Below are positions 7,914 through 17,202 of a DNA stretch of 64,000 nucleotides, one piece after another. The notes below the pieces were generated by a model. The model made no database searches and was not told the DNA's origin. It worked only from the letters and a program-made list of their open reading frames with translations. The translations under genes and the position numbers were made by a program. Positions within the stretch are counted from its first letter, which is position 1; each line of letters starts with the position of its first letter. Origin of the DNA: CAZHHH01 sp052400685 (GTDB lineage: Bacteria; Bacteroidota; Bacteroidia; Bacteroidales; Marinilabiliaceae); NCBI GenBank assembly GCA_052400685.1, contig JBQTGJ010000001.1; one strand, written 5' to 3'.

Positions 7914-8705
7914 TTGACAATTGCAGAATACATAAAAAAACTTTTATCGGTTGAAGAATACTCATTCTCAGTAGTTGAGTTACGTGATGAGTTAGGAAAA
8001 ACAGATACTTCTATCAAGAGAGAACTTGACCGCTTGACTGAAAAAGGGGAAATTGTAAACCTGAGAAAAGGATTCTATTTAATAATTACTCCAAGATACT
8101 CCTCTGCTCAAAAATTACCAATTCAACTTTATAGTGAAAAACTATTTAAATTTTTGGGTAGAAACTATTATGTAGGATTATTTTCTGCTGCTAGGTTTCA
8201 TGGAGCTAGTCATCAACAAGCTCAAAGAGATTATCTGATAACTGAGAAACCAAAGTTCAACGATATATCAAAAAGGACAATTGACATCCGCTTTTTTACT
8301 ACAAGCAATTGGTCAGATAAGAATATCCAGTTAAAAAAATCAGATGCAGGAATTTTTAAAATTTCAAGCCCAGCATTAACAATAGTTGATTTGATTCACC
8401 ATCAAACAAAATTAGGCGGAATAAACAGAATGCTTGCAACTATTGAGGAACTGACAGAAGAATTAAACAAATCAGATTTAGATAACCTTTTAAGTTGGTA
8501 TCCGAACAAAAGCACTTTGCAAAGGTTCGGTTTTTTGCTTGAAGAACTTGGGATAGAAGAAGAATTACAAGAAATGATTTATTCAGAGTTAATGACAAGA
8601 AACTTCTTCCCTGTTTTATTGAGTCCAAAATCAAAAGAAAAACCAGGTGCAGTTGACAATAAATGGAAAGTTGATGTTAATGTAAAATTAGAAAGTGATT
8701 TATGA
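7914..8705 (+). CDS. abiEi: AbiEi-type antitoxin / transcriptional regulator
   Basis: A 263-residue protein with an N-terminal winged helix-turn-helix (LRDELGKTDTSIKRELDRLT) followed by a larger domain, as in the AbiEi antitoxins of type IV toxin-antitoxin systems. AbiEi represses its own operon and counteracts AbiEii. The proposed start is TTG, since no ATG lies nearby in frame; a GGAGG at 7886-7890 is too far upstream to settle the start. It overlaps the next gene by four bases (ATGA), typical of abiE pairs. The pair sits in a cassette whose left core is GTTGTGTTTAA at 7728. Confidence 0.8.
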   Translation: MTIAEYIKKLLSVEEYSFSVVELRDELGKTDTSIKRELDRLTEKGEIVNLRKGFYLIITPRYSSAQKLPIQLYSEKLFKFLGRNYYVGLFSAARFHGASHQQAQRDYLITEKPKFNDISKRTIDIRFFTTSNWSDKNIQLKKSDAGIFKISSPALTIVDLIHHQTKLGGINRMLATIEELTEELNKSDLDNLLSWYPNKSTLQRFGFLLEELGIEEELQEMIYSELMTRNFFPVLLSPKSKEKPGAVDNKWKVDVNVKLESDL

Positions 8706-9493
8706 TACCCAGACCATATATCGCAAAATGGCAGGAACATGCACCTTGGAGAGAATTTTCACAAGTGGAACAAGATTTAATTATTTCAAGAGCCTTGGTT
8801 GAAATTTTCTCAGATGAATTTTTGCGAGAAAATCTTGCATTCAGAGGAGGAACAGCTTTACATAAATTATATCTAAATCCTGCTTCTCGTTATTCTGAGG
8901 ATATTGATTTAGTACAAATCAAGGCTGGTCCTATTAAACCAATAATGGAAAGAATTGGAGAAGTTGTAACTTTTTTCGAAGAGAAAAGAGCTACACAGGT
9001 TCGTGGACACGGAGCTAAGGCTTTATATCGTTTCACTTCGGAATACGAAGAAATAAGAATGCGTTTGAAACTCGAAATCAATTGCAAGGAGCATTTTAAT
9101 GTTCTTGATTGGGTTGATTTTCCTTTTGAAATTGAAAGTGAATGGTTTTCTGGTAAAGCAGAAATAAAGACTTACAATATAAACGAACTTTTAGGAACAA
9201 AACTCAGGGCATTATATCAACGAAGCAAAGGGCGAGATTTGTTTGATTTAGATTATTCACGGCAACATATTGACTTGGACTATAAACAAATCATAAATTG
9301 TTTTAAAGAATATACTTCGTTTGCTACAGGAAAAAGAGCTCCAAGTAAAAAAGAGTTCCTACTTAACATAGAAGAAAAAGAAAACAGTGCTGAATTTACA
9401 GGTGATATGGAGGCTCTTTTGCGACCTGAAATTAGTTACAATCAAAACGAGGCTTTTGATTGGTTAAAAACAGAATTGATAGAAAAGATATAA
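8702..9493 (+). CDS. abiEii: AbiEii-type nucleotidyltransferase toxin
   Basis: A 263-residue protein of the AbiEii/MenT nucleotidyltransferase family. The active-site signature is clear: FRGGTALHKLY at residues ~47-57 and SEDIDL at ~65-70 with the two metal-binding Asp residues, then a basic KLRALYQRSKGRDLFDL helix. Family members block growth by transferring nucleotides to tRNA or other acceptors, and act in abortive infection. It directly overlaps the antitoxin gene and abuts an hsdM remnant after it. The frame is complete. Confidence 0.85.
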   Translation: MIPRPYIAKWQEHAPWREFSQVEQDLIISRALVEIFSDEFLRENLAFRGGTALHKLYLNPASRYSEDIDLVQIKAGPIKPIMERIGEVVTFFEEKRATQVRGHGAKALYRFTSEYEEIRMRLKLEINCKEHFNVLDWVDFPFEIESEWFSGKAEIKTYNINELLGTKLRALYQRSKGRDLFDLDYSRQHIDLDYKQIINCFKEYTSFATGKRAPSKKEFLLNIEEKENSAEFTGDMEALLRPEISYNQNEAFDWLKTELIEKI

Positions 9494-9949
9494 ATGACAA
9501 ATATTACTTCAATTGTAAAGTCCATTCGGGATATAATGCGCAAGGATGCAGGATTGGATGGGGACGCTCAAAGAATAGCGCAATTGGTTTGGATGCTATT
9601 CATGAAGATATTCTCCGACAAAGAAAAAGATTGGAAAAAGTCAATTGAAGACTATATAAGTCCAATACCTGATAATTTGAAGTGGGAAAACTGGGTAGTT
9701 AAGAAGAAATTGTCGGGTGATGAATTGATTGCTTTTATCAACGAGGAGTTATTTCCGACATTAAAAAGTTTAAACGGTGAGGTGAAACGGCATGAAATTG
9801 TAAAATCAGTTTTTGAAGACACCTTTAATTTCATGAAGAATGGAAATCTTTTTCGACAGGTAGTTTGGACTTCTTTCCACCTAAAAATATGTTCTATCCT
9901 GATTCAAATAGCATTTATCGGGTTAATCCAAAAGGACAATATGATTTGA
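9494..9949 (+). pseudogene. Truncated type I restriction methyltransferase (HsdM N-terminus)
   Basis: The first ~123 residues match the N-terminal helical domain of type I restriction M subunits (KSIRDIMRKDAGLDGDAQRI, LVWMLFMKIFSDKEKDW, VFEDTFNFMKNGNLFRQVV). Homology stops at about 9864; the remaining ~28 codons are frame-shifted read-through of the next sequence. The catalytic methyltransferase domain, hsdS and hsdR are all missing. It starts immediately after the abiEii stop. The break coincides with a switch to a cassette whose end core does not match the start core at 7728, so a deletion joined two cassettes here. Confidence 0.8.
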
Positions 9950-10359
9950 TTTCAATCGGAATAAAGAATTTTCTTCAAACTCAAAATTTGAAACTTGACA
10001 ATAACTCTCTAATTATTGGACTAGATAGAATAGATGATGGAGAAAAAATTGAGACTTTGAATCCTGACCTTCTTTCTATTGACACATTGGGCCTATATTT
10101 TAAATACTATTCACTTAACGAACTTGATAGTCTGGTGAACATAAGTAAACGAATTGTTCGATATGTTGAAATCGGAGAGATTATTGATTATTGGACTGCA
10201 GCAAGAATCTCTTTGACATATAAGATTTTGATACCTAAAGAAGTTTCAAATTTTACGGAAAGGCAATACAACTGTTTATTGGAGTATAAGAAAGCTGGAA
10301 TGAATTATTTATTACAAAAAGACTATATTCAAAATGGTTGGGAACTCATTGAACAATAA
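9865..10359 (+). pseudogene. 3' part of an unidentified gene joined at a deletion point
   Basis: An open frame of ~160 codons with no ATG until well inside the sequence (TTG at 9865, ATG at 9889). The frame continues upstream without a proper start into the hsdM remnant, as expected of a gene whose 5' end was lost. The product is acidic and Leu/Ile-rich (IIGLDRIDDGEKIETLNPD, YFKYYSLNELDSLV) and I do not recognise it. It ends near the core GCTACCAAT at 10366, whose partner GTTGGTAGC start is absent. It may still be translated as a short protein. Confidence 0.45.
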
Positions 10360-10365
10360 AGCACT

Positions 10366-10700
10366 GCTACCAATATATATGAGTATGAGCGGTCGGCACG
10401 ACCCAGCGATAACTCCAGGTTGAACGACATCCCGGTAGAACTACAACTAAATACTATGGACCTACTGTCGTTTTTTTATGTTTTTGGGAAGAATGCCCAT
10501 GCTTTAATTGTGCTGCTGCTTCTGCTCCGTAAGTTTATTCTCTTAATTTGTTTTTTTAATACTCTTTAGTTTTCAGTATATTAGGGGGGTGTTTTTGCGA
10601 AGACGATATGAATACTGTTTGTTGCCTTCGTTTGATAAACGATATATTAGGTAATTACTATTTAATGCGAGAAATCTAATGATGATATGGGGGCGTTGTA
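10366..10700 (+). other. Long composite attC-like junction (copy C)
   Basis: It opens GCTACCAATATATATGAGTA and ends with GTTGTATGC at 10695-10703. The body is nearly the same as copies A and B, including GAGCGGTCGGCACGACCCAG and the TTGCGAAGACGATATGAATA block. The left core lacks a complementary start core in the preceding cassette, which marks a cassette fusion. No gene is seen. Between 10701 and 10992 there is only a dispersed repeat (10862-10943). Confidence 0.6.
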
Positions 10701-10861
10701 TGCAAGTGTAGAAAACCGCATCTCGACACATTGACATGATATTAAAAGATTGAAATAATTAAAAAAAACGGACTGACAGGATTAGCACTCCGTGGATAGG
10801 ACGGTGCAATTTGAGGGGAATTTATTTTGTTTTTTCTCCCCCGCGCAAAGACAAAAAGAAA

Positions 10862-10943
10862 CCCCGCCCGCAAAACAACACATTTGCAAACCGCTGCAAG
10901 CCAGCCCCGAAAACCAAAGTTTGCAAAAGAGTTGTTTTTTGCC
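10862..10943. repeat. Dispersed cassette-leader repeat (second copy)
   Basis: The segment from CCCCGCCCGCAAAACAACAC to GCAAAAGAGTTGTTTTTTGCC is the same family as 7761-7840. The outer ends GCAAAACAAC and GTTGTTTTTTGC can pair. It lies 50 bases before an AraC-type gene. Its role is unknown; it may be a stem that affects transcription of the cassette gene or a mobile remnant. Confidence 0.5.
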
Positions 10944-10992
10944 ACCACCTATCCATATACATTTATTAATGAAGCAGGAACAATAAGATATT

Positions 10993-11790
10993 ATGATAAT
11001 AAAAAACACAACTGCAAAAAATGAGTTAAATGACCTAATAAAGGAATTTGTTTTATTAACTAATGATTCCTCTGAAAGGCAAGCTATTATTTCAGTTGAT
11101 GATGCATGTAATGATTTTATGTTTTTGCAGGATAGTACTATTACAATAAAGTATGGGGGCAAAAGAATTACAAAAACGAACCTGCCTGTTTATACGCATA
11201 GATTGGAGCCACCTTGGGAGTTTATATACGAAAGCCATGTGTCATATTTCATAATAAAAGTTCACCCTTGGGCAAATTCTGCTTATTTTCCATATAAAAC
11301 CCCTTATGGAATTAAAGATGTAAGTGAATTATATGGTGAATCAATTGTTGATTTACATAGCAGAGTTTTTAAAGCAAAATCATTTGATGAGTGTGTTCAA
11401 GCGTCAGAAGAATTTTTAGAAGGTTTAAAAATAACTATTGACTCAAATATGATTTTGGTTAAAAACATTTGTAATAAGATTTATGAAACAAAGGGGATGA
11501 TTACTGTAAATGACCTTTCGGATATGTTTGAAATGAGCAGGCAGACATTAAATAAAATTTTTTTCACCTATGTTAATTATACTACTAAGTATTTTATAAT
11601 TCTGGTAAGGATATTAAGTGCTTCCAAATTTAAACTAAATAATCCTTCCTGTTCATTAACCGAGTTGGCATATGAATTCGGGTATACCGACCAGTCACAT
11701 TTTATTTATGATTTTAAAAGAATGAGCGGAGTAAAGCCATCGCAGCTTTTTAGTAATCCACCAGCCTTTTTGCAGCGACATAAGAAATAG
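10993..11790 (+). CDS. AraC family transcriptional regulator
   Basis: A 265-residue protein with a C-terminal double helix-turn-helix: the second unit shows LTELAYEFGYTDQSHFIYDF and the ending RMSGVKPSQLF, the standard AraC signature. The N-terminal ~150 residues (HRLEPPWEFIYESHVSYFII) resemble the ligand-sensing half of regulators with DUF6597-like domains. It is the first gene of a three-gene cassette bounded by GTTGTATGC (10695) and GCATACAAT (15112). A peptidase and an esterase follow after an 82-base gap, so it may control them. Confidence 0.85.
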   Translation: MIIKNTTAKNELNDLIKEFVLLTNDSSERQAIISVDDACNDFMFLQDSTITIKYGGKRITKTNLPVYTHRLEPPWEFIYESHVSYFIIKVHPWANSAYFPYKTPYGIKDVSELYGESIVDLHSRVFKAKSFDECVQASEEFLEGLKITIDSNMILVKNICNKIYETKGMITVNDLSDMFEMSRQTLNKIFFTYVNYTTKYFIILVRILSASKFKLNNPSCSLTELAYEFGYTDQSHFIYDFKRMSGVKPSQLFSNPPAFLQRHKK

Positions 11791-11872
11791 CGTGCTTACC
11801 ATTTTTACAATTTTCAATAACATATGCATACTATTTTTGACGCAAATATTAATATTGTAGATATTTAAAGCC

Positions 11873-12952
11873 ATGAAAACCAAAAATTTTATCCTTTGTA
11901 TATTCTTTAGTTTTTCAATATGTACAGCAGGATATTCCCAACAAAAGGAAGGATTTGAGATTACAAAACTTATAGAAAGCACTCCATTAAAGAATCAACA
12001 AAATACCGGAACTTGTTGGAGCTTTGCAACTACTTCATTTATTGAGACAGAGGCGATTCGTCTTGGCCAAGAACCAATTTTGCTTTCTCCTATGTTTTAT
12101 GTTATTCCAACTTACTTAGATAAGGCAGAAAAATATATAAGAATGAGGGGTAATAGTTATTTTACTGAAGGTGATTTGACTTTTAGCGTATTGAAAGCGT
12201 ATAAAAATTATGGAGCAATTCCTGAAATTGTTTTCTCTGGAAAAATAGACAGTACTGCTGAACACAACCATAACGAGATGAATAAAAAGTTGCTTGAAAA
12301 AGTAAAATTCTATGTCAATTCTGGTTATGGAAAGATGACACGGGAAAAATACAGAAATGATATTGAAACTATATTAACAAATACAATGGGGGAAGTTCCT
12401 GATAGTTTTATTTATCAGAATAAACAGTACACTCCAAAATCTTTTGCTGAAGAAATGATTGGAATTTCACCTGATGATTATATCGAAATAACATCTTTTA
12501 GCCATCATCCATTTTATTCAAAATTTATATTAGAAACGGAGGCTAATTGGAACAATAATTACTATTTAAATCTACCAATAAATGATTTTTCGAGTGTAAT
12601 AGATAGTGCCCTTGAAAATGGTTATTCAGTTTGTTGGGATGGTGATGTAGGTGACGATGGATATAATGTTGGTTTTGCTAAATTAAATGAAGATTATGAA
12701 AATATGGTTATTACACAAAAAATGCGACAGGATGCATTCGATAATTATACCACAAAAGATGACCATAATATGCATGTTATAGGTTTAGCAAAAGATGAAA
12801 ATGGAAAAATGTTTTATGTTATAAAAAATTCGGACTCTTATATGAATAAGTATGGTTATACCTACATGTCAAGAAATTATTTTCTTTTAAAGACAATTTC
12901 TATCATGGTTCATAAATCGGCATTACCCGAATCAATAATATCAAAATTATAG
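11873..12952 (+). CDS. Exported C1 family cysteine peptidase (bleomycin hydrolase-like)
   Basis: A 359-residue protein with a signal peptide ending near residue 22 (TAGYSQ). The catalytic Cys is C48 in QQNTGTCWSFATTSF, His lies in DDHNMHVIGLAKD near residue 300, and Asn in YVIKNSDSY near 318. This is the order of papain-fold C1 peptidases, and the spacing is closest to the bleomycin hydrolase/aminopeptidase C group. It is secreted, unlike the cytosolic classical enzymes. Only three bases separate it from the next exported enzyme, so the two are translated together. The substrate is unknown. Confidence 0.78.
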   Translation: MKTKNFILCIFFSFSICTAGYSQQKEGFEITKLIESTPLKNQQNTGTCWSFATTSFIETEAIRLGQEPILLSPMFYVIPTYLDKAEKYIRMRGNSYFTEGDLTFSVLKAYKNYGAIPEIVFSGKIDSTAEHNHNEMNKKLLEKVKFYVNSGYGKMTREKYRNDIETILTNTMGEVPDSFIYQNKQYTPKSFAEEMIGISPDDYIEITSFSHHPFYSKFILETEANWNNNYYLNLPINDFSSVIDSALENGYSVCWDGDVGDDGYNVGFAKLNEDYENMVITQKMRQDAFDNYTTKDDHNMHVIGLAKDENGKMFYVIKNSDSYMNKYGYTYMSRNYFLLKTISIMVHKSALPESIISKL

Positions 12953-12955
12953 GCA

Positions 12956-14842
12956 ATGAAATTAATAAAACAATCATGTATTTCAGTCTTTTTATTCTTG
13001 TTTGTTTGTAATTCAAATTACTCGCAAGAATATATTCAGGTACCTTATTTGAATCATACACCCAATATAGATGGCGTTCTTGATAGCGAGTTGGAACAAA
13101 TGCAACAACATGATTTTAATTACATCTGGCAATTTGATAATCCTCCAACCGATACTGTTTCTGTTCGTTATTTAATCGGATATACACCAACCCATTTTTA
13201 TCTGTACATCGAGACACAAGCAGATAGTATAAATTTCAGAAACAGAGGTTTTTCAAATGGAGATGGATTTAAGCTACTTTTTACAATTCCACAAAAAGAT
13301 ACTTTGACGGACGAATTTTACGAGTTGAATTTTTCTCCTTCTAAAAACAAAAAATATTGGGCAAGACAAAAAATTTGGACTTTCAATATAAAAACAGTTC
13401 TTTGGAATTTTAGTAACCAAACACTATTTGAGTACAGCGCTCAAAATGGGAAGTGTGGATTTGAGGCATTAATATCATGGAGCGATATTCCGCCATACCA
13501 TCCTTGGATGCTTGACAAAATTGGGTTTAACCTTTATTTTGCAAAGGCTATAGGAGATACAATAACTAATGGGTATGCAGTTGTTCATGATTACGGTATT
13601 TGGGATGAAGGTGTTAAACGGAAATTTGCGCCGTTACAATTCGAAAAACCAAAATCAGTTGATACCTCTATAATTCTAGTCCAGCCAAAAAACAGGACAA
13701 TTCATTTATCCGAACACCTAACAATAGAAATATCAACAATATCAGACAAAACGCAAAAAGAAAAAATCTCTATAAATGTTGCCAATGATTCATCTAAGAT
13801 TGTAATTAAGAAAGAACTTACGATAAAGATGGGAAAACAACTAACAAAAGAAAGCATTGATATAGAAACGGAAGGGCTTAATCCCAGAAATTATAATGTA
13901 ACGGTAGCATCTTCAAAGAACAAAATTTCAAGTACTGATTTTACGATTATTCCTGAATTATCTTATAACCAAATTTATAATAGCATTTCAGATAATTCAA
14001 ATCGTTTAGGTATCGGAATAGTAAATACACTTATTTTTAAATTGAACCTTCTTCGATCTGAATTGAATGAAATAAAGCCTTATGAGAGCGGGAAAGATTT
14101 GCTGAGCAGAATAAATAGCTTTATGAAAGAATATGAAATATTTCAAAAAGGAACTGACCCTTTCACCGGAATTACAGAGCCATACCGCAGAGCCTTTAAA
14201 TCAAAATATGATGGTTTCTATCAGCCATACACTATTAAACTACCCAATGATTATGATAGCAGCAAAAAATATCCTTTACTTGTATTTTTACATGGTAGTG
14301 GTGTAAATGAACAGAATTTATTAAATAAACAAAGAAGTAACGGGAATTTTATTGAATTAGCGCCTCTTGCCCGGGACATGTATAATTGCTTTTCATCAGA
14401 TTCATCACAAAACGATATCATAGAAGCTATTGAGGATGTAATTTCCAATTTCTCTGTAGATACTTCAAATATTATAATTGGAGGTTTTTCAATGGGAGGC
14501 TACGGTGCATTAAGAACATATTACGAACACCCTGATTTATACAAAGGAGTTGCGGTTTTTGCAGGATATCCTTATTTGGCAAGTAACTGGCTTGATGGAG
14601 AACATCCAAATTTTCTTAAAAAGAACTATATTTCTAAGTTTATTGGCAAACCTGTATTTATTTATCACGGTAAAAAGGATGGTTCATTACCAGTTGATTT
14701 GATAAAAAAAATGAGTACAGAACTTGAAAATGTTGGGGCTAAAGTGACATTAATTATATCAGAGGATAAAGGACATGAATATCCTGATAAAGAGACAAAT
14801 GAAAAGTATTTTGAATGGCTTGATAAGGTGATTGGGAAATAG
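12956..14842 (+). CDS. Exported two-domain esterase with CBM9-like N-terminus
   Basis: A 628-residue exported protein. After the signal peptide, residues ~24-220 resemble family 9-like carbohydrate-binding domains (PNIDGVLDSELEQ, VRYLIGYTPTHFYLYIE). The C-terminal ~260 residues form an alpha/beta hydrolase of the PHB-depolymerase/feruloyl-esterase type: oxyanion region LLVFLHGSGVNEQ, nucleophile in IIGGFSMGGYGAL near residue 512, Asp in HGKKDGSLP, His in DKGHEYP. It is the last gene of its cassette. Action on an ester-linked polysaccharide or polymer is inferred from the architecture. Confidence 0.75.
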   Translation: MKLIKQSCISVFLFLFVCNSNYSQEYIQVPYLNHTPNIDGVLDSELEQMQQHDFNYIWQFDNPPTDTVSVRYLIGYTPTHFYLYIETQADSINFRNRGFSNGDGFKLLFTIPQKDTLTDEFYELNFSPSKNKKYWARQKIWTFNIKTVLWNFSNQTLFEYSAQNGKCGFEALISWSDIPPYHPWMLDKIGFNLYFAKAIGDTITNGYAVVHDYGIWDEGVKRKFAPLQFEKPKSVDTSIILVQPKNRTIHLSEHLTIEISTISDKTQKEKISINVANDSSKIVIKKELTIKMGKQLTKESIDIETEGLNPRNYNVTVASSKNKISSTDFTIIPELSYNQIYNSISDNSNRLGIGIVNTLIFKLNLLRSELNEIKPYESGKDLLSRINSFMKEYEIFQKGTDPFTGITEPYRRAFKSKYDGFYQPYTIKLPNDYDSSKKYPLLVFLHGSGVNEQNLLNKQRSNGNFIELAPLARDMYNCFSSDSSQNDIIEAIEDVISNFSVDTSNIIIGGFSMGGYGALRTYYEHPDLYKGVAVFAGYPYLASNWLDGEHPNFLKKNYISKFIGKPVFIYHGKKDGSLPVDLIKKMSTELENVGAKVTLIISEDKGHEYPDKETNEKYFEWLDKVIGK

Positions 14843-15111
14843 TTCTGGTTATTGTTTATTTACTTATAACTCCTTGATAAAGATGGCTAGCCCAATTTGT
14901 AAGCACATTGCCAATGCCCCACGAGCCATCGCTAAATCCAAAGCTTTGCCAAAGAGCTTCCAAAGCCAACCCAAGTAGCCCACAGGGCTTTTTGTCCAAC
15001 GCTCAAAAAAACAGAATAAATTTGTGCTTCGTGGATAATTTGGTGGGGTTTGAAAAAGTGATTATTTTAGAGCTAAATAATTGATTAATAGATTTAAATG
15101 AATAAACACCA
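14843..15111. other. Cassette 3' spacer without a gene
   Basis: I see no supported gene. The stretch contains repeat-like fragments (GCACATTGCCAATGCCCCAC, TTTGTGCTTCGTGGATAATT) that loosely match the leader of the same cassette near 10790, where TTAGCACTCCGTGGATAGG occurs. It belongs to the 3' part of the AraC-peptidase-esterase cassette. Confidence 0.4.
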
Positions 15112-15212
15112 GCATACAATATATAGGAGAATGTGCACCGCATCAACTTTCTTGTACCTTGACAGGAAAGTGGCACGCAGTCGGCTACATATTATTATAC
15201 AAACCGATTGTG
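15112..15212 (+). other. attC site of standard size
   Basis: It opens with GCATACAAT, the exact complement of the GTTGTATGC start core at 10695, and ends with GATTGTGC at 15206. Centre and arms contain inverted pairs (ACTTTCTTGT...GACAGGAAAGT; CACCGC...GCAGTCGG). The length of about 100 bp is normal for attC. The first base of the right core is changed (GATTGTG instead of GTTGTG), and the far end of the next cassette carries TAAGCACAAT, the matching change. Confidence 0.72.
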
Positions 15213-15336
15213 CTTAATTTAACAGAGAGACGCGAGCTGCTTAAAGAAAAGATTGGAAAGTGTAAGCGAGAAAAAATAGAAAATACTGGAAAATGGATTT
15301 CAACTAAAATCATTATTTTAAAAATGGACTAATCAA

Positions 15337-15738
15337 ATGGAATACTTGGGTTCTTGTTTATGCAAAGGAATTAAATTTAAAGTTATAGGTGACTTTGAGA
15401 GTTTTTATTTATGCCATTGCAGATATTGTAGGAAAGACACAGGGTCTGCTCATGCTGCAAATTTGTTTTCCACTACAGCTAAACTTGAATGGATAAAAAA
15501 GGAATCTAACATTAAAATATTTCAACCGCATAAGAGTAATCATGTGAAAGCCTTTTGTGCAAATTGTGGTTCAGCTCTGCCCAATTTACAAATGGACGAT
15601 AAACTTTTAGTAGTTCCAGCAGGATCTTTAGATACGAAATTAGAAAAGCGACCTAATGCACATATTTTTATCTCAAACAAAGCAAGTTGGGATGATTCGT
15701 TGGAAGAAATAAATAAATTTGAACGCTTCCCAGAATAA
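15337..15738 (+). CDS. GFA / CENP-V-like zinc protein
   Basis: A 133-residue protein of the GFA (glutathione-dependent formaldehyde-activating enzyme-like) family. Zinc ligands are visible in GSCLCKGIKF (C7, C9), LCHCRYCRKDTGS (C26, C28, C31) and FCANCGSALP (two Cys near residue 77). GFA folds bind zinc structurally and catalytically; whether this one acts on formaldehyde-thiol adducts is not shown. It is the only gene in the cassette between 15206 and 15845. The size and Cys pattern are typical. Confidence 0.85.
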   Translation: MEYLGSCLCKGIKFKVIGDFESFYLCHCRYCRKDTGSAHAANLFSTTAKLEWIKKESNIKIFQPHKSNHVKAFCANCGSALPNLQMDDKLLVVPAGSLDTKLEKRPNAHIFISNKASWDDSLEEINKFERFPE

Positions 15739-15835
15739 AAAATAGATAAAGAGATTTGCGCCAGTTTTTGATACAAATAGACATCTAGAAACAACTTAAT
15801 GGTGATTAATATAAAAGTAAAATGTAAAAAAAAAC

Positions 15836-16169
15836 TAAGCACAATATATAGGAGTATGAGCGGTCGGCACGACCCAGCGATTACCCCAGGTTGAACGACA
15901 TCCCGGTAGAACTACAACTAAATACGATGTAACCAATTGATTGAAAGTTGTCGTTTCCTTTTTTTTACTAAAAAATTGCTATCTCCACTCCTTTTAATGA
16001 ATATTGGTTTTCAATGTATTAGATGGTCGTTTTCAATAATTCCCGGAATGCTGTGTGAATTTTGGGGCGATGTTATGACGGCGATGTTTTCACCCGGTTT
16101 TATAAAAGAGAGATAGACAATTTACGCTTATTCACTATTACTCAGAATTACTTTATCAGGACGTTAGTG
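15836..16169 (+). other. Long composite attC-like junction, diverged (copy D)
   Basis: It begins TAAGCACAATATATAGGAGT, complementary to ATTGTGCTTA at 15207, and ends at GTTAGTGCC (16163-16171). The first ~95 bases match copies A-C. The right part differs, although GTATTAGATGGTCGTTTTC and GGCGATGTT keep a trace of the second block. No gene is evident. Confidence 0.55.
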
Positions 16170-16195
16170 CCATAAAGAACCGTAAAATTGATGCA

Positions 16196-17179
16196 ATGTT
16201 AAATATTGAAGACATAGAAAAAGCCAAAGAACGGATTAATAATTATGTGAATAAAACACCCGTTCTATCATCTTCTCTCTTAAATGAATGGATTGGTCAT
16301 GAGATTTTTTTTAAAGCTGAGTGTTTGCAAAAAATCGGAGCTTTTAAAGCCAGAGGAGCATGTAATGCAATATCATGGTTAATTGAGAACAATGAAAAAC
16401 CTAAAAAGGTAATCGCAAATAGTTCTGGAAATCATGCTCAAGCCGTTGCATGGGCTGCGCGACAATTTAATATACCGGCAACTATTTATATGCCTGCCTA
16501 CGCTTCAAAGATAAAGATACAAGCAACCAACGCTTATGGCGCCCAAATTGAATTATGCGAAAATCGAAATGTGGCCGATGAAAAAGTGAAACAAGCTTCA
16601 CAAGAGAAAGGAACCTGTTGGATACCACCATTCAATCATAATCAGGTAATAGCCGGTCAGGGAACGGCTATTTATGAAGCCCTTAACCAGGTCTCTGATA
16701 TTGACGCTGTTTTTGCACCCTGTGGTGGAGGTGGACTGTTGTCAGGTACACTTATAGCCACTCGTTCTCTATCACCCGCAACAAAAGTTATAGGAGCTGA
16801 ACCTTTGAATGCCAATGATGCCGCACAATCGTTAAGAATGAATGCAATACAAAAATTGTCCTCTGTGCCCGATACCATTGCCGATGGTGCCATGACAATG
16901 GCGGTGGGCGATATTACATTTGAGTACTTAAAAATGCTTGATGACATGTATGAAATTGAGGAATCGAAAATTATTTACTGGACACAATGGTTAACTCATT
17001 TATTAAAATTACAGGTGGAACCAACAAGTGCAACCGCTATGGATGCGGTTGCCCAATGGTTGAAAAATCAGAAAACGAAAAAGCGTGTAATGGTTATTTT
17101 ATCCGGAGGAAATATTGACCAGACAACCCAGTTAACCCTATGGAATAATAATTATTTAACTTTTAGACCGAATACCTGA
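16196..17179 (+). CDS. PLP-dependent threonine/serine dehydratase-like protein
   Basis: A 327-residue fold-type II PLP enzyme. The Schiff-base Lys is K51 in KIGAFKARGACNA, the cofactor-cradling SSGNHAQ lies at ~76-82, and the phosphate loop CGGGGLLSG at ~175. The length fits catabolic threonine dehydratase, serine racemase or hydroxyaspartate dehydratase; it lacks the C-terminal ACT domain of biosynthetic IlvA. It is the only gene after core GTTAGTGCC (16163). A degenerate end core GGCACTCAT lies at 17203. The exact substrate cannot be read from sequence. Confidence 0.83.
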   Translation: MLNIEDIEKAKERINNYVNKTPVLSSSLLNEWIGHEIFFKAECLQKIGAFKARGACNAISWLIENNEKPKKVIANSSGNHAQAVAWAARQFNIPATIYMPAYASKIKIQATNAYGAQIELCENRNVADEKVKQASQEKGTCWIPPFNHNQVIAGQGTAIYEALNQVSDIDAVFAPCGGGGLLSGTLIATRSLSPATKVIGAEPLNANDAAQSLRMNAIQKLSSVPDTIADGAMTMAVGDITFEYLKMLDDMYEIEESKIIYWTQWLTHLLKLQVEPTSATAMDAVAQWLKNQKTKKRVMVILSGGNIDQTTQLTLWNNNYLTFRPNT

Positions 17180-17202
17180 CCGAATAGAATAAAGATAGTA
17201 CT

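Noticed and set aside
9494..9949. Functional type I restriction-modification system
   Set aside because: Only the N-terminal part of HsdM is present; catalytic domain, HsdS and HsdR are missing.
10742..11162. Overlapping frames on both strands before the AraC gene
   Set aside because: They lie in a dispersed repeat and in the shadow of the AraC gene.
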